Part shown: positions 22,711 to 35,700 of the stretch, in pieces
How the letters are laid out: the number at the start of each line of letters is the position of its first letter
Numbering within the stretch: position 1 is the stretch's first letter
Source: Sialis fuliginosa
Lineage: Eukaryota > Arthropoda > Insecta > Megaloptera > Sialidae
DNA: 64,000 nucleotides
Direction of reading: 5' to 3'
NCBI GenBank assembly: GCA_961205875.1
Contig: OY540813.1
Span: 7,349,001-7,413,000, forward strand
Notes under the pieces: model-generated
Seen by the model: only the letters and a program-made list of their open reading frames with translations
Database searches by the model: none
Told to the model about the DNA's origin: nothing
Translations under genes and position numbers: made by a program

Positions 22711-24560
22711 CTTTTTTTAAATTTTGTTTTCGTCAGAATAGTTTCGGATATCCGACAGTATCGGTTTTGGTTTCAAAGGTCAAAATAGTTTCAGATTTTA
22801 AATTTTAAACAAAATATTTTAGACATTCTTTTAAATGGATAATTGCTAATATAATATAAAGTTATATTCATTATTTCATACACAAATTAAAAGAATCGAT
22901 GTAAATAAATACTAATGAACAATAAAACATTAAATATATTTACATTTTTATCAAGTATCTTTCAATTAAATATTACTTAACATAAATATACGTCCAAAAG
23001 TAACAATTTATACACCAAACACGTAACTTGTACGAACAAAATATTAGCGGCTACAGAATTGGCCTTTAAGCGATGTATGTCTTTTTTACGACTATTTAAT
23101 TAGATGTGCTTAATCTTGTTTATTATACTGACTACTCACGGAAGCTTTTAGAGCGTAAACGGGGTAATTTAAGTTCGTGCTATGGGGTTTTATTAATTCA
23201 TATTTTCTTTAAATATAATATAAATTTATATCACTTTAATACTGAACTTTTTTAGTTTATGATAATAACGAAAATTTATTGATTAATGGTTACTTTTTGA
23301 GCTTGCAATAGAAGTAACTTAATTTCATATATCAGTGGTCTAGATTTTGCCTTTTGGTTGAGTTTTTCTGAAGTGATAGTTCAAAGGATGCTGATCAAAA
23401 GTTCTTAGAAGAATATCAAAAATTAATTTTAGAAATTGTCACCAAAAGTTTTAAAAATATATTTGTATTAATTGACTAATTCGAAGCACTTTGTAAATGA
23501 AACTAAAATATAATTATAACATAAAAGTCATGTTAAAAAAAAAAATACAAATTATAATATCTGTTACATGGCAAACTCCAGCTAGCTATGTATATCTCTA
23601 GTGTAATTAATAACCCTATTAAAACGAGACAACGTATTCTGTAAATTCGTTACGATACTTATTGTTTTAAATATTAAACGTGACAGCGTCGCACCACAAC
23701 GAGACGGCAATTTAAAATATGCACATACTATATGTGTGTATACATATGTAAGACATTATTCAGTGGTGGTGCATATCAATATTTATTACCACTTAAAATT
23801 CAGTACCAAGTTGACTAGTCAATACCGAAACAATTTCATATACATATATATCAAGTGAACTGTATGCTATAAAAATTTTATCAAAATACATATATTTTTT
23901 AATATGAATTAGGTTCAGCAATACTACTGAAGAAGACTCTGACATAAGAGTCAAAACGTTAAATGAAAAATAAGAAAAAGGGGGTTGTTAACAAAAAAAA
24001 AATTGATAACATATGCCCTACAAGATGACTGTTACTTGAAACAGTAACTTAAGGCAGTATTGCGGTGTGATGATTTAAAATTTTCGATTTTTTTAAAGTA
24101 AAGTATATTGAGAATATTCTGTGAAAATTGTAGACCGAAATTCAAAGTATTTACGAAGATATAGCACATAGAAGAGAACGGACTGTGTTAGTGTAACTTT
24201 ATCTAACTAAAATTTAAACGCGTTTTTCTCGAAATCATTTTTTTTCAGTTGGTAGGAAGCAGAAACGAAATTCTAATCAACAGATTGGGTTATAATTTTA
24301 ACACGTTGTTCTACAAACTAATAATTATCGTATTATCTAAAATGATTTATTTTTATTAATAATTTCTTATTTTTTCTCGATTTTCAACAAAAAAAACACG
24401 ATTTTTACAAATTTTTTTTTACAAGTCCGTCATTTTTTTATGAATATAAATGTCTGATTACAGATAATACGATAAAGACAAGTCTAAAAAATGAAAATAC
24501 ATTTAATTTTTTTGTTTCAAATCGCTACAAGTGGATATATGCTTCCCACCACCCACTCAC
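22711..24560. other. Intronic or intergenic AT-rich DNA
   Basis: Contains the hairpin at 23,927-23,960 and a 24.05-24.48-kb tract that looks repetitive. I see no coding exon. Confidence 0.4.
23927..23960 (+). ncRNA. Possible hammerhead-like core / Penelope-type retroelement 3' hairpin
   Basis: CTGAAGA, then a stem GACTC/GAGTC closing an 8-base loop, then AAAACGTT. This fits the CUGANGA-stem II-(G)AAAC part of a hammerhead core, with the first G of GAAAC changed to A. Similar CTGAAGAAGA ... CGAAACGT signatures are typical of Penelope-like element ends in animals. No reverse transcriptase is visible nearby. Confidence 0.3.
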
Positions 24561-24615
24561 CTTTTTTCGAAGAGTTCGCTTTGACCCGAAAAAGCACAAA
24601 GTGTAATAAAATTTA
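24561..24615 (-). CDS. Candidate downstream exon (phase 1-2)
   Basis: A 55-base segment with a long T-rich tract and TTTTTTAG acceptor, and a AAAAG|GTGAGTGG donor. In phase 1 it reads NFITLCAFSGQSELFEK, with one Cys. It stands out as GC-richer than its surroundings, and its end phase fits the next candidate exon at 21.8 kb. It is attributed to the EGF/sushi/HYR gene by phase and strand only. Confidence 0.5.
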
Positions 24616-27600
24616 CTAAAAAAGAATTTTTTATATATTTTAAGATGCAAATATAAACATATAAAAAGACTGAAAAGATTATATTTTATTTTGTTACGAA
24701 AAAAAATCTTGAAATAAGCATAAAAGGCGTAACATCGCGACACTGCTTTAAATGTCTTATCAATAACATGTATCTATATATAATTTTAATTCTTGAACTA
24801 AATATTAAATCATCGAAAAACATTGAACTATTGGATCGTGAAAAGTCATTTTTAAGTATATATTTAGAGGAAACATGTATTTTATAATCATAAAATAAAT
24901 ACGTAGATGTTATAGAAATAAATGTAAATATAAAATAAATATCAATTAAAAATAACACCTCCGCCACTGATTGTGAGATAAGGTAACGAGAGATGGTTGA
25001 TATTTTAATGGTGACACTGTAGCACGCCACTCTACGTTATGAAGGAACCATGTATGCTGTTAAGTAAGACGATACACCTGCGGTTTGGCTAAGAACATTG
25101 TACCATATGCGCTCTTCTTGCGTTTTACCGTAATTATAAGTTTCCATTATTATGGAAAATACTCCGCCGGGTTTTTAGTGTTCCTTAGGACACCGACTCG
25201 GTTTCAGCGGGCATTGGTAGGACACCAGTGTTGTAAGAGAATGCGTTCTAAATAAGCTGGAGTTACACAAATACCGTTTAATTTGATGACAGATATTCAA
25301 TAGCTTAATAGCCAAAAATATTAAGGTAATATTTAATTTATGGAACAAAACAAAGTCGTTTATTTATTTCAATTTCGCATATATGTATCTGTTGAATGCA
25401 TACAAAGTGGGTCAAATTTCTTCGATACATAAAGTAAAAATTCACATTATAAAATTATATTGAAATATTTTTTAAAAATGTGCCACTGTACAGATCTGAA
25501 AAAGAATTAAATAAGGTAGAAAAAATGGGTTATTCCATATAGCTTATAATATCATTCAAAATTAAAATGTAATATTTTAATTCTAAAATGTAAAATATAA
25601 TAAAATTGTAGATATATTTTTAATTAAAATATTATTTTTTCGAGAAAAAATAAGTACTTAAAAAATAGATAATAAATACGGGAATGTATACTTATAGAAG
25701 CTGTACAATGCAATTTAATTAAATTTAATATTTCAATGTTGAACACAGTAATATTACAAAATGAATTTTTCTACTAACTCTACGAAGTTATAATGAAAAA
25801 TGTATGCTACAAAATAATCCTGAAACGATTTTTTTATACAAAATAAACAAAAGTACATACCTAGTTATACTCTATTTATAACCCTTTTATACACGTTTTT
25901 ATATGTTTTAATCTATTTTACTTTCCATAAAATTGGTTTTTATTAAAAAGTCTAAATTAAATTTAATACCATTTAGAAATTTTATTATTTATAAAATTGT
26001 CAACATAACTTGTTTATTTCTTACTTAATAAATAGTATATGGGTGTAACTGTGTCGGGATGCATAGTCTAGGGATTGACATGAATACGTTCCAAATCCTA
26101 GATCGCGTTATTTGTGGTAGTGGGGTTAAATAAAACTCAGACTATGATGTGTTTACGGTATCGTTGACCAAGCCGGTACCTTTTCAACTACTAGGTATAT
26201 TTTCCGATAGATTCTGAGACGCTATTACTAATGCTTTGCGTCTTTTATATTTCATACTGGGTTTTGCGCGTCTTTTAGTCGACATTATGATTTAGTTTCT
26301 TTTATCACTCATTAAAACAGGTTAAATGTCTTGATTTGTACTTGCACCTCGTAGATCTAATCGAGATCTATAACTTGAGACCAAAATCCTCGTGCTAGCT
26401 GCTCTGAGTATCGAGCTATACTGATTGTAAATTTACACTAGCGCGCAAACTGATCGCTGCGCATTTAGCCCTCTTCCGTCTGTACCGCATTTCCGCTGTG
26501 GTAGCTCAGTATATAATGGGTATCAAAATCAACCATACGGACTTTTAGTTTCTGAGTTATTTAATGGTTTTAGATCACCCTGAAAACATTACATCAAGTT
26601 TCTGAAATACTCCCTCCTCAGTACCTGGCTGACGTGAAACATTAGACGTTATTCACGTCAAAACATATTTAATTAGCTCTCGTAGAGTCAAAGAATATTT
26701 GATCACTTTCTTACTACCAGCGTGCATTTTACTTGAATAAATATCAAAAATATGTAGTTTTAAAAACTTTGTAAGCTTTAAAGAAACCCTATAACTCTTT
26801 CACAGTCGAGGGTTTAATATAATTTACAATAGATTAAATAGATATATAACTCTTCCGAGATTTTCGTTAGTGAATATTGTACATCTTATCTGTACACAAG
26901 AGTGAGCAAAACGACAATATACAACACTTGTGTTCAGGCATCAGTTTTTATAAGTAATAAAGCAGAAGTTAACGGTCTATGAAAAAGCTTTTTCCTCAAA
27001 CAAACGGAAAGAGAACAAACTTCGAGTGCATTTCCATGTAAAATGCTTCAGATATCTTCAACCTGAGACTAACAATGCGTATTTATTACCAGCGCAAGTA
27101 GCATTAAAACAAAAGCTACATAAGATTAACAGTTTGTAACAAAAATATATACATAACTAGATAAACAATACAATAATTTTCTTTTCTAAACGGAATATAA
27201 TGAAATAAAGAAAACAGCGTTTGTAATTCGAATAAAATAAAATTATTATTATTATAACATAAGATCACTATAAGTATATTTTTATTTAATATTTTATATA
27301 TCACATATAATTATGAATTATCATAATATTAAATTAATTAATTTTAATATGTACCTGACTTAACAATTCTTAGGTTTTAGAATTTCAATTATTGTTAGTG
27401 ATGGTCTTATTAAATTTGGTTCCGACAAAAACTTTAAAATCGATTATAATATTATATTATATATTTTATATTTATATTATGTAAATTTAATAGTAAAAAA
27501 AAGTTTTATATCAAATATTAGTTTAGTATTTAAAAGAATGTTTTCAATAAAAGTTCTATATTTGATGTGTAGATAAAATACAATATATTTAATAGCAGGT

Positions 27601-28135
27601 TTAAAAAAATTATTAATTCGAAAACAAATAAAACGTTTAATAATATAAAAAAAAGATAATAGTTCAATATGTCTATGCTTTTTACAATTTTTATTGACAA
27701 AAAAAACGTATAAATCATTTCAATAAAAGAAGTATTTTTATATGAAAGCATATACAAATATGAAAGAATGTTTAAAAATTCAACATTATTATACATACAT
27801 ATATGTAGATACTTGAAAACATACCAAAGATGAAATATAATAACTTCTGTTTTCGTATTATGTTATATGGCTTCCGTAGATATGTGAAATGAAAATATTT
27901 CCTTTCAAATATCGAAATTGAAATACAGTATAGTTTTCCACATGGATATATTTGACATACATATTGTAATATTAAATAGAATACGTATGCATATATGTAT
28001 AGATATTTTGTAAACCACACCTTTGCTTGTCTTTATGTCATAAAATATAGATATATTGATATAGTAATGTTCGTAAATATCATATTTTCATGTTATATTT
28101 TCAAGTCATTCGAGTAAATAATTTTGCTATTTTTA
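24616..28135. other. AT-rich DNA with one unassigned GC-richer block
   Basis: The block at about 26,040-26,640 is more balanced in base composition and contains near-matches to tRNA A and B boxes, with no full tRNA fold. 27,100-28,100 is extremely AT-rich. No element ends or exons are supported. Confidence 0.4.
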
Positions 28136-28467
28136 TGTCCGGTATTATAAAGGAGCTAGCAAATTTGCTAGCTAGCAAGCACTTTTAAATGAGATATCAA
28201 ACTTATATGACAGTTCTTTTCGAGTTTGTTGATGACTTTGACAAGTTTCGCGCACGCGTTGTAGGTAAATACCAACGGTATTAAAACAGTGGTAATGTTA
28301 TAAATATTATTTTTTACGGTGAAAGATGCCAACTGTGTTACAATTAGTTGAAGTGTCACTGCTCTAAATTCCATAGCTAATCCATAGATACTAGTACAGA
28401 ATTAATACCCCACTTGAAAGTAATTGTTAGCTAGCAAATTTTGCTAGCTCCGTTATAGTACCAGACA
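28136..28467. mobile_element. MITE, TGTCCGGTATTATAA family, complete copy
   Basis: 332 bp. The left end is TGTCCGGTATTATAAAGGAG and the right end, inverted, is TGTCTGGTACTATAACGGAG. Both are followed by GCTAGCAAATTTGCTAGCTA-type palindromes. Non-coding. Related copies are at 2.3, 5.1, 42.2 and 48.0 kb. Confidence 0.8.
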
Positions 28468-28499
28468 TTAATATATCTATTTAAATTATTATAAAAATA

Positions 28500-28883
28500 C
28501 TAGCGGCCCCATCTCGGCTTTGCATGGGTATTAATATTTCATCTCCTGGCACGTATGGAGGGTTGTAATTGTTGTTTTAGCTAACCCGGAAAACGTTTTT
28601 CTGCTCAACAATAATTAGTTTAAAAATCAAACCATAAATATAAATTTTCGTAAATATCTCGACTCCATCGTTACCGATCGGGTTCATTTTTTGTAAAAAT
28701 ATATATTCTGAATATATGCCAAACCGGGCCATAAATATAATTTACCGAAATATCTGAACCCAAAAAATCTATAAACTTATTGGAGCACAAAACAAACATA
28801 TGGTGTATATATGGCTTCGATACGTTTTAGGCCGTAGGACTGATGATTTCACATACATACGTACCAACGTTTTTATATAAAGA
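28500..28883 (-). mobile_element. Non-autonomous Helitron
   Basis: Read on the minus strand, it starts TCTTTATATAAAAACG and ends with a GC-rich stretch GCCGAGATGGGGCCG followed by CTAG. The flanking bases are A at the 5' side and T at the 3' side with no duplication, the expected Helitron insertion between A and T. It is 384 bp and non-coding. Confidence 0.7.
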
Positions 28884-29067
28884 TTTACCAAATATACTAG
28901 ACTTTCCAGTATTAAAATATTATTTTCTGCTACGTTATTTCAATTAGTTTTTACACATATTATAAAATATTCAGTCATGCGATATTTCTAAAATCGTTAT
29001 TATACTGATACGAATAATCAATCATATAGAGATAAATAATTTAAATATTTTTATAAACTTTCTAGGG

Positions 29068-30161
29068 GAGACACGTGTTCAAACATTTATTTGAATGCTC
29101 ATTATTAATTACGATATTTAATTTTCAAAATTGTTATATTTCATATGTACTAATATATGCGGTCGAGCAGATAAAATGCTGGATTGAATTTTGATTTGTT
29201 TATTATTATTTTTAGGTAAAATATATAACTATCGATAATTCAAGAACTTATGTTTCTGGATTAAAATTTATTATGTACGTAAATTCAATCAATTTATTTA
29301 TGAAATTAGATTCATTAAAAATATCTATTTTGTAACAAATTAATTATTAATAACGTATACATATATATTTGTTGTCGCCCTTCTGGGCTTCGTGGTAAAT
29401 GCGTGTACTGTATAATTCGCTGATCGGAGAAACGATAGACGGCTCCTTCATAGATATAAAAATTCACAGAAAAAAGGACTCACCTTTTATCTTCTCCGGC
29501 GGGGTTTACCACGATCCCTATAAAAGGAAGGTTAATAGGACAAGGAACGTAGCGGGTTTTACCTTCCTGATCGGACTGCAAGATGGTTTTCTTTCTGTGC
29601 ACACCACTGTCGTACTCCAAAATTTTCTTTTTGAATAACACTTTCAATTTGACAATTTTCTAGCGCCATCTCTCTGTGATATCGCGTAGCGCGCCCAATT
29701 CAAAATTTAATAAAATGATAATTATTACTATACAAGGTATCGGCGTCAACAATATTAATTCTTTCATATAAATTACAATTTTTTTTATTTTCGGATATTA
29801 ATTATTAATATTTAATCTATTACAAAATAGATTTTATTAATGAATCTAATTTCATAAATAAATCATTGAATTTACCTACATACCTAATATATATTAATCC
29901 AGAAACATGTGTTATCGACTTATCGATAATAATATATTTTACCTAAAAGAAATTTAAACGAGAGATAGCCGAAATATATACAAGAAAATAATTTAAAGTA
30001 AAAAACAATTGCATAAAAATAAAAATTCCTAAATCAAGATTTGAACCACAGTTTGCCGCGTTTTAACATAAATATATTAGTACATATGAAATATAAAAAT
30101 TTTCATAATTAAATATCGTAATTAACAATGAGCATTCAAATAAATGCTCGAACACGTATCT
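29068..30161. mobile_element. Large foldback element with a GC-richer centre
   Basis: The arms 29,068-29,345 and about 29,800-30,161 are inverted copies. They share ACACGTGTTC-type ends, ATTTGAATGCTCATT, TTTCATATGTACTAATATAT, TTATCGATAA-type, TTTCTGGATTAA and TTATTTATGAAATTAGATTC blocks. The right arm has extra sequence absent from the left. The central 29,375-29,700 is much GC-richer and contains a 79-codon open frame with no known family. Confidence 0.75.
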
Positions 30162-31093
30162 TTTTATTTTTAATTTACTTTCACCTCCCAAAAGCTAATT
30201 AAAATCCTTCATCCAACAACTGCGACGTCCCCTTGTTAGCACTCAAGGATTTTAAATAAGGGAATATATAAGTATCTACTTGCTATTGTTTACTTTTGTT
30301 ACAATAATATAAGGTTGTTGTAAATATTATTATATATCTTGTTGCTTGAAAGTTGCACTTAATTATACCTTAGTATTAAAATAAAAGTATCCCTGGGGAA
30401 ATATGCTGTTATTATTTTCTCGACGAAAAATTGTTTTCAAATTACATTATTTACGTAGCGGAATTCAACTGATGCAGGAGAAGTTTTCAGTAAAATTATA
30501 TAATATTAATATACATGTTATATAAATTATAATAATATAAGAGGTGCTAGGGGTAATTTTAAATTTAATTTAAAATTATTTATTTATTTTAATTAAAAAT
30601 GTTAACTAATAATTTTTTATTTAAAAATAACAATAAATGTTACAAACGGACAATATTCAATATTAATAATGGACCAAAATGTGAGACAAATGGTCACTCT
30701 AATTTCTAATAGTAAAATAAAAATATTTTGTTGATGCAGATTTCAATAATAATAATAATAAATGACAAATTTGAGATATTCACAAACAAATATTTGCCTC
30801 ATCTACATCATGTGAAGTGCCGGCTTAAAATATTATATTTTAGCACGAAAGGACAAAATTTTTATAAATTTTTGTATTACGAAAATAAAAAAAAAATCAC
30901 ATATAAAGATAGCATCTATATATATTATTAAAAGTACACAAATATATTACAAAATATTACGAACAACATATTCTTGACCATCTATACATTTTGCTATGTT
31001 CTGGTCTTATTCCTGACTCGCTCTTCCTAAATCCGACATGTTGCGGAGTATCCCAATTGAAGTAAGATGTCGCAGTCGGTCGTCTGTATTGAC

Positions 31094-31124
31094 GTATGTA
31101 TCTATAGTAACATCCTCGTTCAGG
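31094..31124 (-). CDS. Tentative short exon of the same gene
   Basis: A good acceptor (CTTTTTACTTCCAG) is followed in the required phase 0 by codons for PERGCYYRYI. A weak donor (ATAC|GTCAAT) would leave phase 1, as the next candidate exon needs. The frame stays open further, to 30,963, and the stretch is GC-richer than its flanks. It could equally be a fragment of an unrelated repeat. Confidence 0.2.
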
Positions 31125-31226
31125 CTGGAAGTAAAAAGTGTAAGTCTAATACAGAAGATGTTTTTATTATTACAACTAAATAAAATATTAAATCACAAGC
31201 TCATGTATTTTAGTAAATTCACGATG

Positions 31227-32040
31227 TTTTGCTTCCTCGCAATATCGAAGATACGAGAAGCTATGTGATCGTTTCAGATTGAGACAAAAAAAAAGTTCTC
31301 CAATTTCAAAATTTTAAATTTATTTATCCGTTTCACGTCAAGACAAACACTTTTCGTTCCGTGTCTGTCTGTCTGTCCATCTGTGTGTCCGTCTGTCCCC
31401 TGAATCCTTGTCACACGCATAACTCATGAACCACTGAACCGATATTATTGAAACTTGGTCGGATGGTTGTGTTTGGTTTGAGGACGGTCCCATTTCAAAA
31501 TCATCAAAATCGTGTATCAGGGGGAGGGGTGACACCCCAAAATATTTATTTTTTCAAGATATCTCAAGAACAACACATGTTACGAGAAAATTTTATAGAA
31601 TATTTTTTGTAGAGAATTAAATTTCCTATAATATGGGTCTACTACGTTTGTTGTCAAATATTCTCTTACAAAGATTTATCTAAATTAATTTTAAAAATTC
31701 TTGTTTTGTTTTTCTAAATTGATATTTGATTGGATATATTAAGTGTCATTTTGACGTTTTAAATGTCACTTTGGCATTTTAAATGTCACTTTGACGTTTT
31801 AAATGTCATTTTGACATTTGCATAAATTTAGATTTAGATTGAAATTGTCAAAAAATTAAAAATATATGAAAAAATATTCAGGTGCGTTTTAAGAAAAAAT
31901 TCGAACTAAGATTTTTTAGTAAAATTTGTATAAAAATTAAATGGTTAACCAATGTCAGGCAATTTATCTGAACACTATCGGTTTTAGTGAATTTAGCACG
32001 AGGAAGCACTGTGCATTTACTTGGCAGATGTTTTTTTTAT
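31227..32040 (+). repeat. GTCTG-bearing dispersed repeat, long copy
   Basis: Starts TTTTGCTTCCTCGCAATATC, continues with GTGTCTGTCTGTCTGTCC and CATGAACCACTGAACC, and ends GGAAGCACTGTGCATTTACT. It is nearly co-linear with 60.76-61.39 kb and inverted relative to 34.94-35.31 kb. A four-unit ~20-bp tandem (AAATGTCACTTTGACGTTTT) lies at 31,740-31,820. Confidence 0.75.
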
Positions 32041-32695
32041 TTCGTCTGATATTGTTAGTTGCCGATGTGACAAATTTTAAGTCGATTTACTAATTTCAGT
32101 ACCAATTGAAAGTGCAGAATACTTGATTTAATAAGTATTTTTTACAACTACTATAAAAATCGTATAATATTTCATATCCTATTCAGCATATTTATAAAAT
32201 ATCGATTTTCTTTATTGCTTGATTACTGAACTTGAAAAAAAAAACATTATTTTTAAGTTTTATGAATAAAATTAAAATATAATAAGTACTTCAATCGATT
32301 TTAATATTGAAATATTTTATTTTATTTTAAATATTTTTCTCTGTTAATAGACAGAATGTTACAAATTTATAACAAATATGATGAAAACGCTTTCAAAATC
32401 ATCGTATTTCGTAGATTTTGATGAAAAAAATATTGTTCAAAGAACTGGAAATGATAAGAATGCTTGTTTTACAGAAAAAAAATTAAAACAATCATTGGAA
32501 TTAAAATTAAAATAGTGAAATAAATAATCTGATAGCGCTACTATACTATATAATAGTTTTTAAAACAGTAAATAAAAAATAAATTCGTTTTGTGACGAAA
32601 TGTACAACCCAGCTTCCTTAAATATACAAAATATTTATTACAAATGTAATGTTCTTATTAAATTTTATAAAAATAGTAATTATGTATATTCTTAC

Positions 32696-32793
32696 CTTAG
32701 GACGAATCTCATGTACAGGTACTAATTTCACAGAATCTGGACATACCAACAAAGTTCTATACGTCGGTTTTCTAAATTCACTTAAATCATTCC
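32696..32793 (-). CDS. Exon L: exon after HYR module 2
   Basis: Phase 1-0 exon with an AAATTTTAG acceptor and a AAG|GTAAGA consensus donor. It encodes [18 protein letters not shown] followed by [15 protein letters not shown]. The CPDS is reminiscent of the start of another CCP- or HYR-like module, but the fold is not recognisable. The strong donor shows that the transcript continues to the left. Confidence 0.82.
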
Positions 32794-35700
32794 CTAAAAT
32801 TTTAATAAGACATAATATTAGAATATTTAATTTACATAAAAAGCGATTTATTTTTATGTTATAAATTGTTATAAATACACGTACTTTTTATATCAACATA
32901 AAATTGGCAGGTAACTGAGTTATCATTAGCATCACTTGCTATGTACTCGACATTATATTTCCCGACAGATAAATATTTTCCAGGCCTCTAAAAATAGAAA
33001 AAAATATTTTTACTTCATGGATGTTAAGTATCATTGTTAACATATATTATATTTTCGTTTCATTTTGATGAATGTTTCTTAAATTGAATTTTACTGTAAA
33101 TTTTTTTTTGTAGATATCAATTTATTATGATATTAACAAAATAACTATTGTTGCTTTATTGAATAACATTTATTTTATTAAAATTTTCTCTTGAAATGTT
33201 CTTGAATTTTTTTTATTTTGAAATTTTTATCTCCAAGATTCTTTGCATATAATGTCGTACTTTTTATCTCTTACAATTTTATTTATAAATAGTTTACAGG
33301 TAAAAATTCTACTTATTTTATTAAATATCGTACAAAATTGCTCTCAGAAAAATATGTTTTCTACAAAACAAAAATAACTCCATCTTATTTTCATTTCATT
33401 TATAAAAAAACATTTTTCCATACAGCTCATTGATTCTAAGTTATTTGCTTGTCTCAATTTAAATGTCACACTTATATGTAATTTAAAAAAAACAAGAAAA
33501 AACTATTCAACTAAAATAAAAACATGAAAATAATCTAAACTGAAACCAACACTGCAACAATGTATGTACATATCATACATAATATCTGCAAAATGAACAA
33601 TTTGTTTAAATGTACGTCTCAGAAAGAATGTATAGTTGAACTTTCTTGTCGAGATAAGACTTTAATATTGATGGCAGTACAACGACATACTGTAAAGATA
33701 GAGCTGCTTTTACGACACTCTCGATCAAAATGTTGCAGAAAACAGTGTAAATAATTTACCATTGATCTTTGGAGTTTTGTAATCGCCACGTTATCGCGAA
33801 ATTCTGGTTCCAGCCAAGATACGTATCTGCTTGATTCGTGAGGACTCAATGATATGTTAATATCACGTGGACAAAACACTACTGACGGCGGTTCATTATC
33901 TGGAAATAATTTATTCATTAGACTAAAACGAAAATTACAAAAAAGTACATGTTTATTATACGGAGAGAATTTTTTGATAAACATTTTACGTGAAATCCAC
34001 TGCAAAAATACTCGCATTTTAACGAAAGCACAAAGTAAAAATATAGTGTGATACAAAAACTGTATAGTTTGTACTGTAAATATAACAAAGTACTATGGGC
34101 TTCAGAAATCGTCTGCCACCGTTAAGTTCAGAAACATCATCGGTTATCTTTTTCTATGGCGGAGCTCATATAGTTACATCATTTTAAATAAAAACGCAAA
34201 TAAACGCCCATTTCATTAATACATTTTATATCAAGTTTAACATATTTAAATACTAAAATTCGGAATATCAAATATTTTTTGCTACAAAATTTATTTATAC
34301 AATTTTCAATTGATTACATAATAATTTAATCGCACAAATATATATGAGTACTATAAACGAAGAGTACTTCTTTATCTGGGAAATGAGTTTCAAAATATCT
34401 TTGTTTGGTACATGGAGAAATGATTTAAATATTATAATAATCAAATGGGAAGACTACAAAATTTGTAATACGCGAATTTGAATGAAAATTGGTCGACCAC
34501 TTCTGCATTCCACTGTACATAGTAAAATTTAAAGCCCCTCTTCACTGTCCCACTTCCCCCTATCCTGCTACTCCTTGCCAACAGTCCCGACTCCGTCGGA
34601 TTGGGCCGTTCGTGTCTGGAGGGTGCTATTGTATTTGTATTTTTGTATACTTTTTATTATAATTGTATAAACCTTTTTATTTGCACTCACCGCGATATTC
34701 ATACTTGTATTTATTATGTTTGTTGTATAACGTTGGATATATAGACGTACTGATAAATGTAAAAACAAAGCGTTAACAAGATTTAAACGTGCACTCTACT
34801 TGAATTTTTACTGCAATTTACATCATTTATTACAATCCGTACACATAATGTATTATTCACCAAAATTGCACATTGTGAATTTTACAGAAATTTTTAAAGA
34901 AAAATTATCTCTGAACTAAAATAATTTATATTTTATAGTTTTTGAAAAAAATCAACCAAGTAAATACACAGTGCTTCCTCGTTCAAAATTTATCAAAGGT
35001 AGTTAATTATTGAACAATTTAAACAAAAGCCGAAAAAGTATTCAGATAAACTGCCTGGCATTGGTTAGCCATTTAGTTTTTGTAAAATTTTACTAAAAAA
35101 TATTAGTTCGAAATTTTTCTAAAAACGTATCTGATCATAGTTTCGAATATTTTTAATCCAGATCTAACAAGGATTCAGGGAATAGACAGACATACAAACA
35201 ACACGGACACACACACAAACAGACAGAACACGGAAAAAAAGTGTTTGTCTTGACCTGAAACGGAAAGATCAAATTAAAATTTTGAAATCGAAAAACATTT
35301 TTTTACAATAACAATATTGTTTACGGACTTTTAAAAAATTGATATAAAATATTAATAAATAAATTACCTATGACATGAATATCTAAGTGGCATTTTGCCT
35401 TTTTTGCATCCAAATTCCAAGCTGTGAAAATAATTTTAGTTATTCCAGGAGGTAATCTTCCCGTCAGATATTTTCCCCAAGATGGTTCAGTAGTTACATA
35501 TCTGAAACAATAAAATAAATATGTGTAAATAACAAATATGTGTATATAATATGTAATATGTATGTATCTAACAAAAAAACTAAACTATCAAGCAAACATT
35601 ATTTTGGATACATAATCCTGGATTATAAAATATCTACAGCATCGATTTTGTATTTACTTAGCTTTTTACATAACACAAAATTGATATTTAGTATAAACAG

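Noticed and set aside
24686-25030. 114-codon minus frame
   Set aside because: Very AT-rich, Ile/Tyr/Phe-dominated peptide as expected by chance; no splice sites or domain.
26055-26530. tRNA or tRNA-derived SINE
   Set aside because: TAGTCTAGGG and GTTCCAAATCC resemble A and B boxes but are only about 24 bases apart, and no cloverleaf can be drawn. GTGGTAGCTCAGT near 26,500 has no B box.
33619-34056. 145-codon minus frame as a stand-alone gene
   Set aside because: Only 33,760-33,899 is coding (exon J, HYR). The rest is intron that happens to be open.
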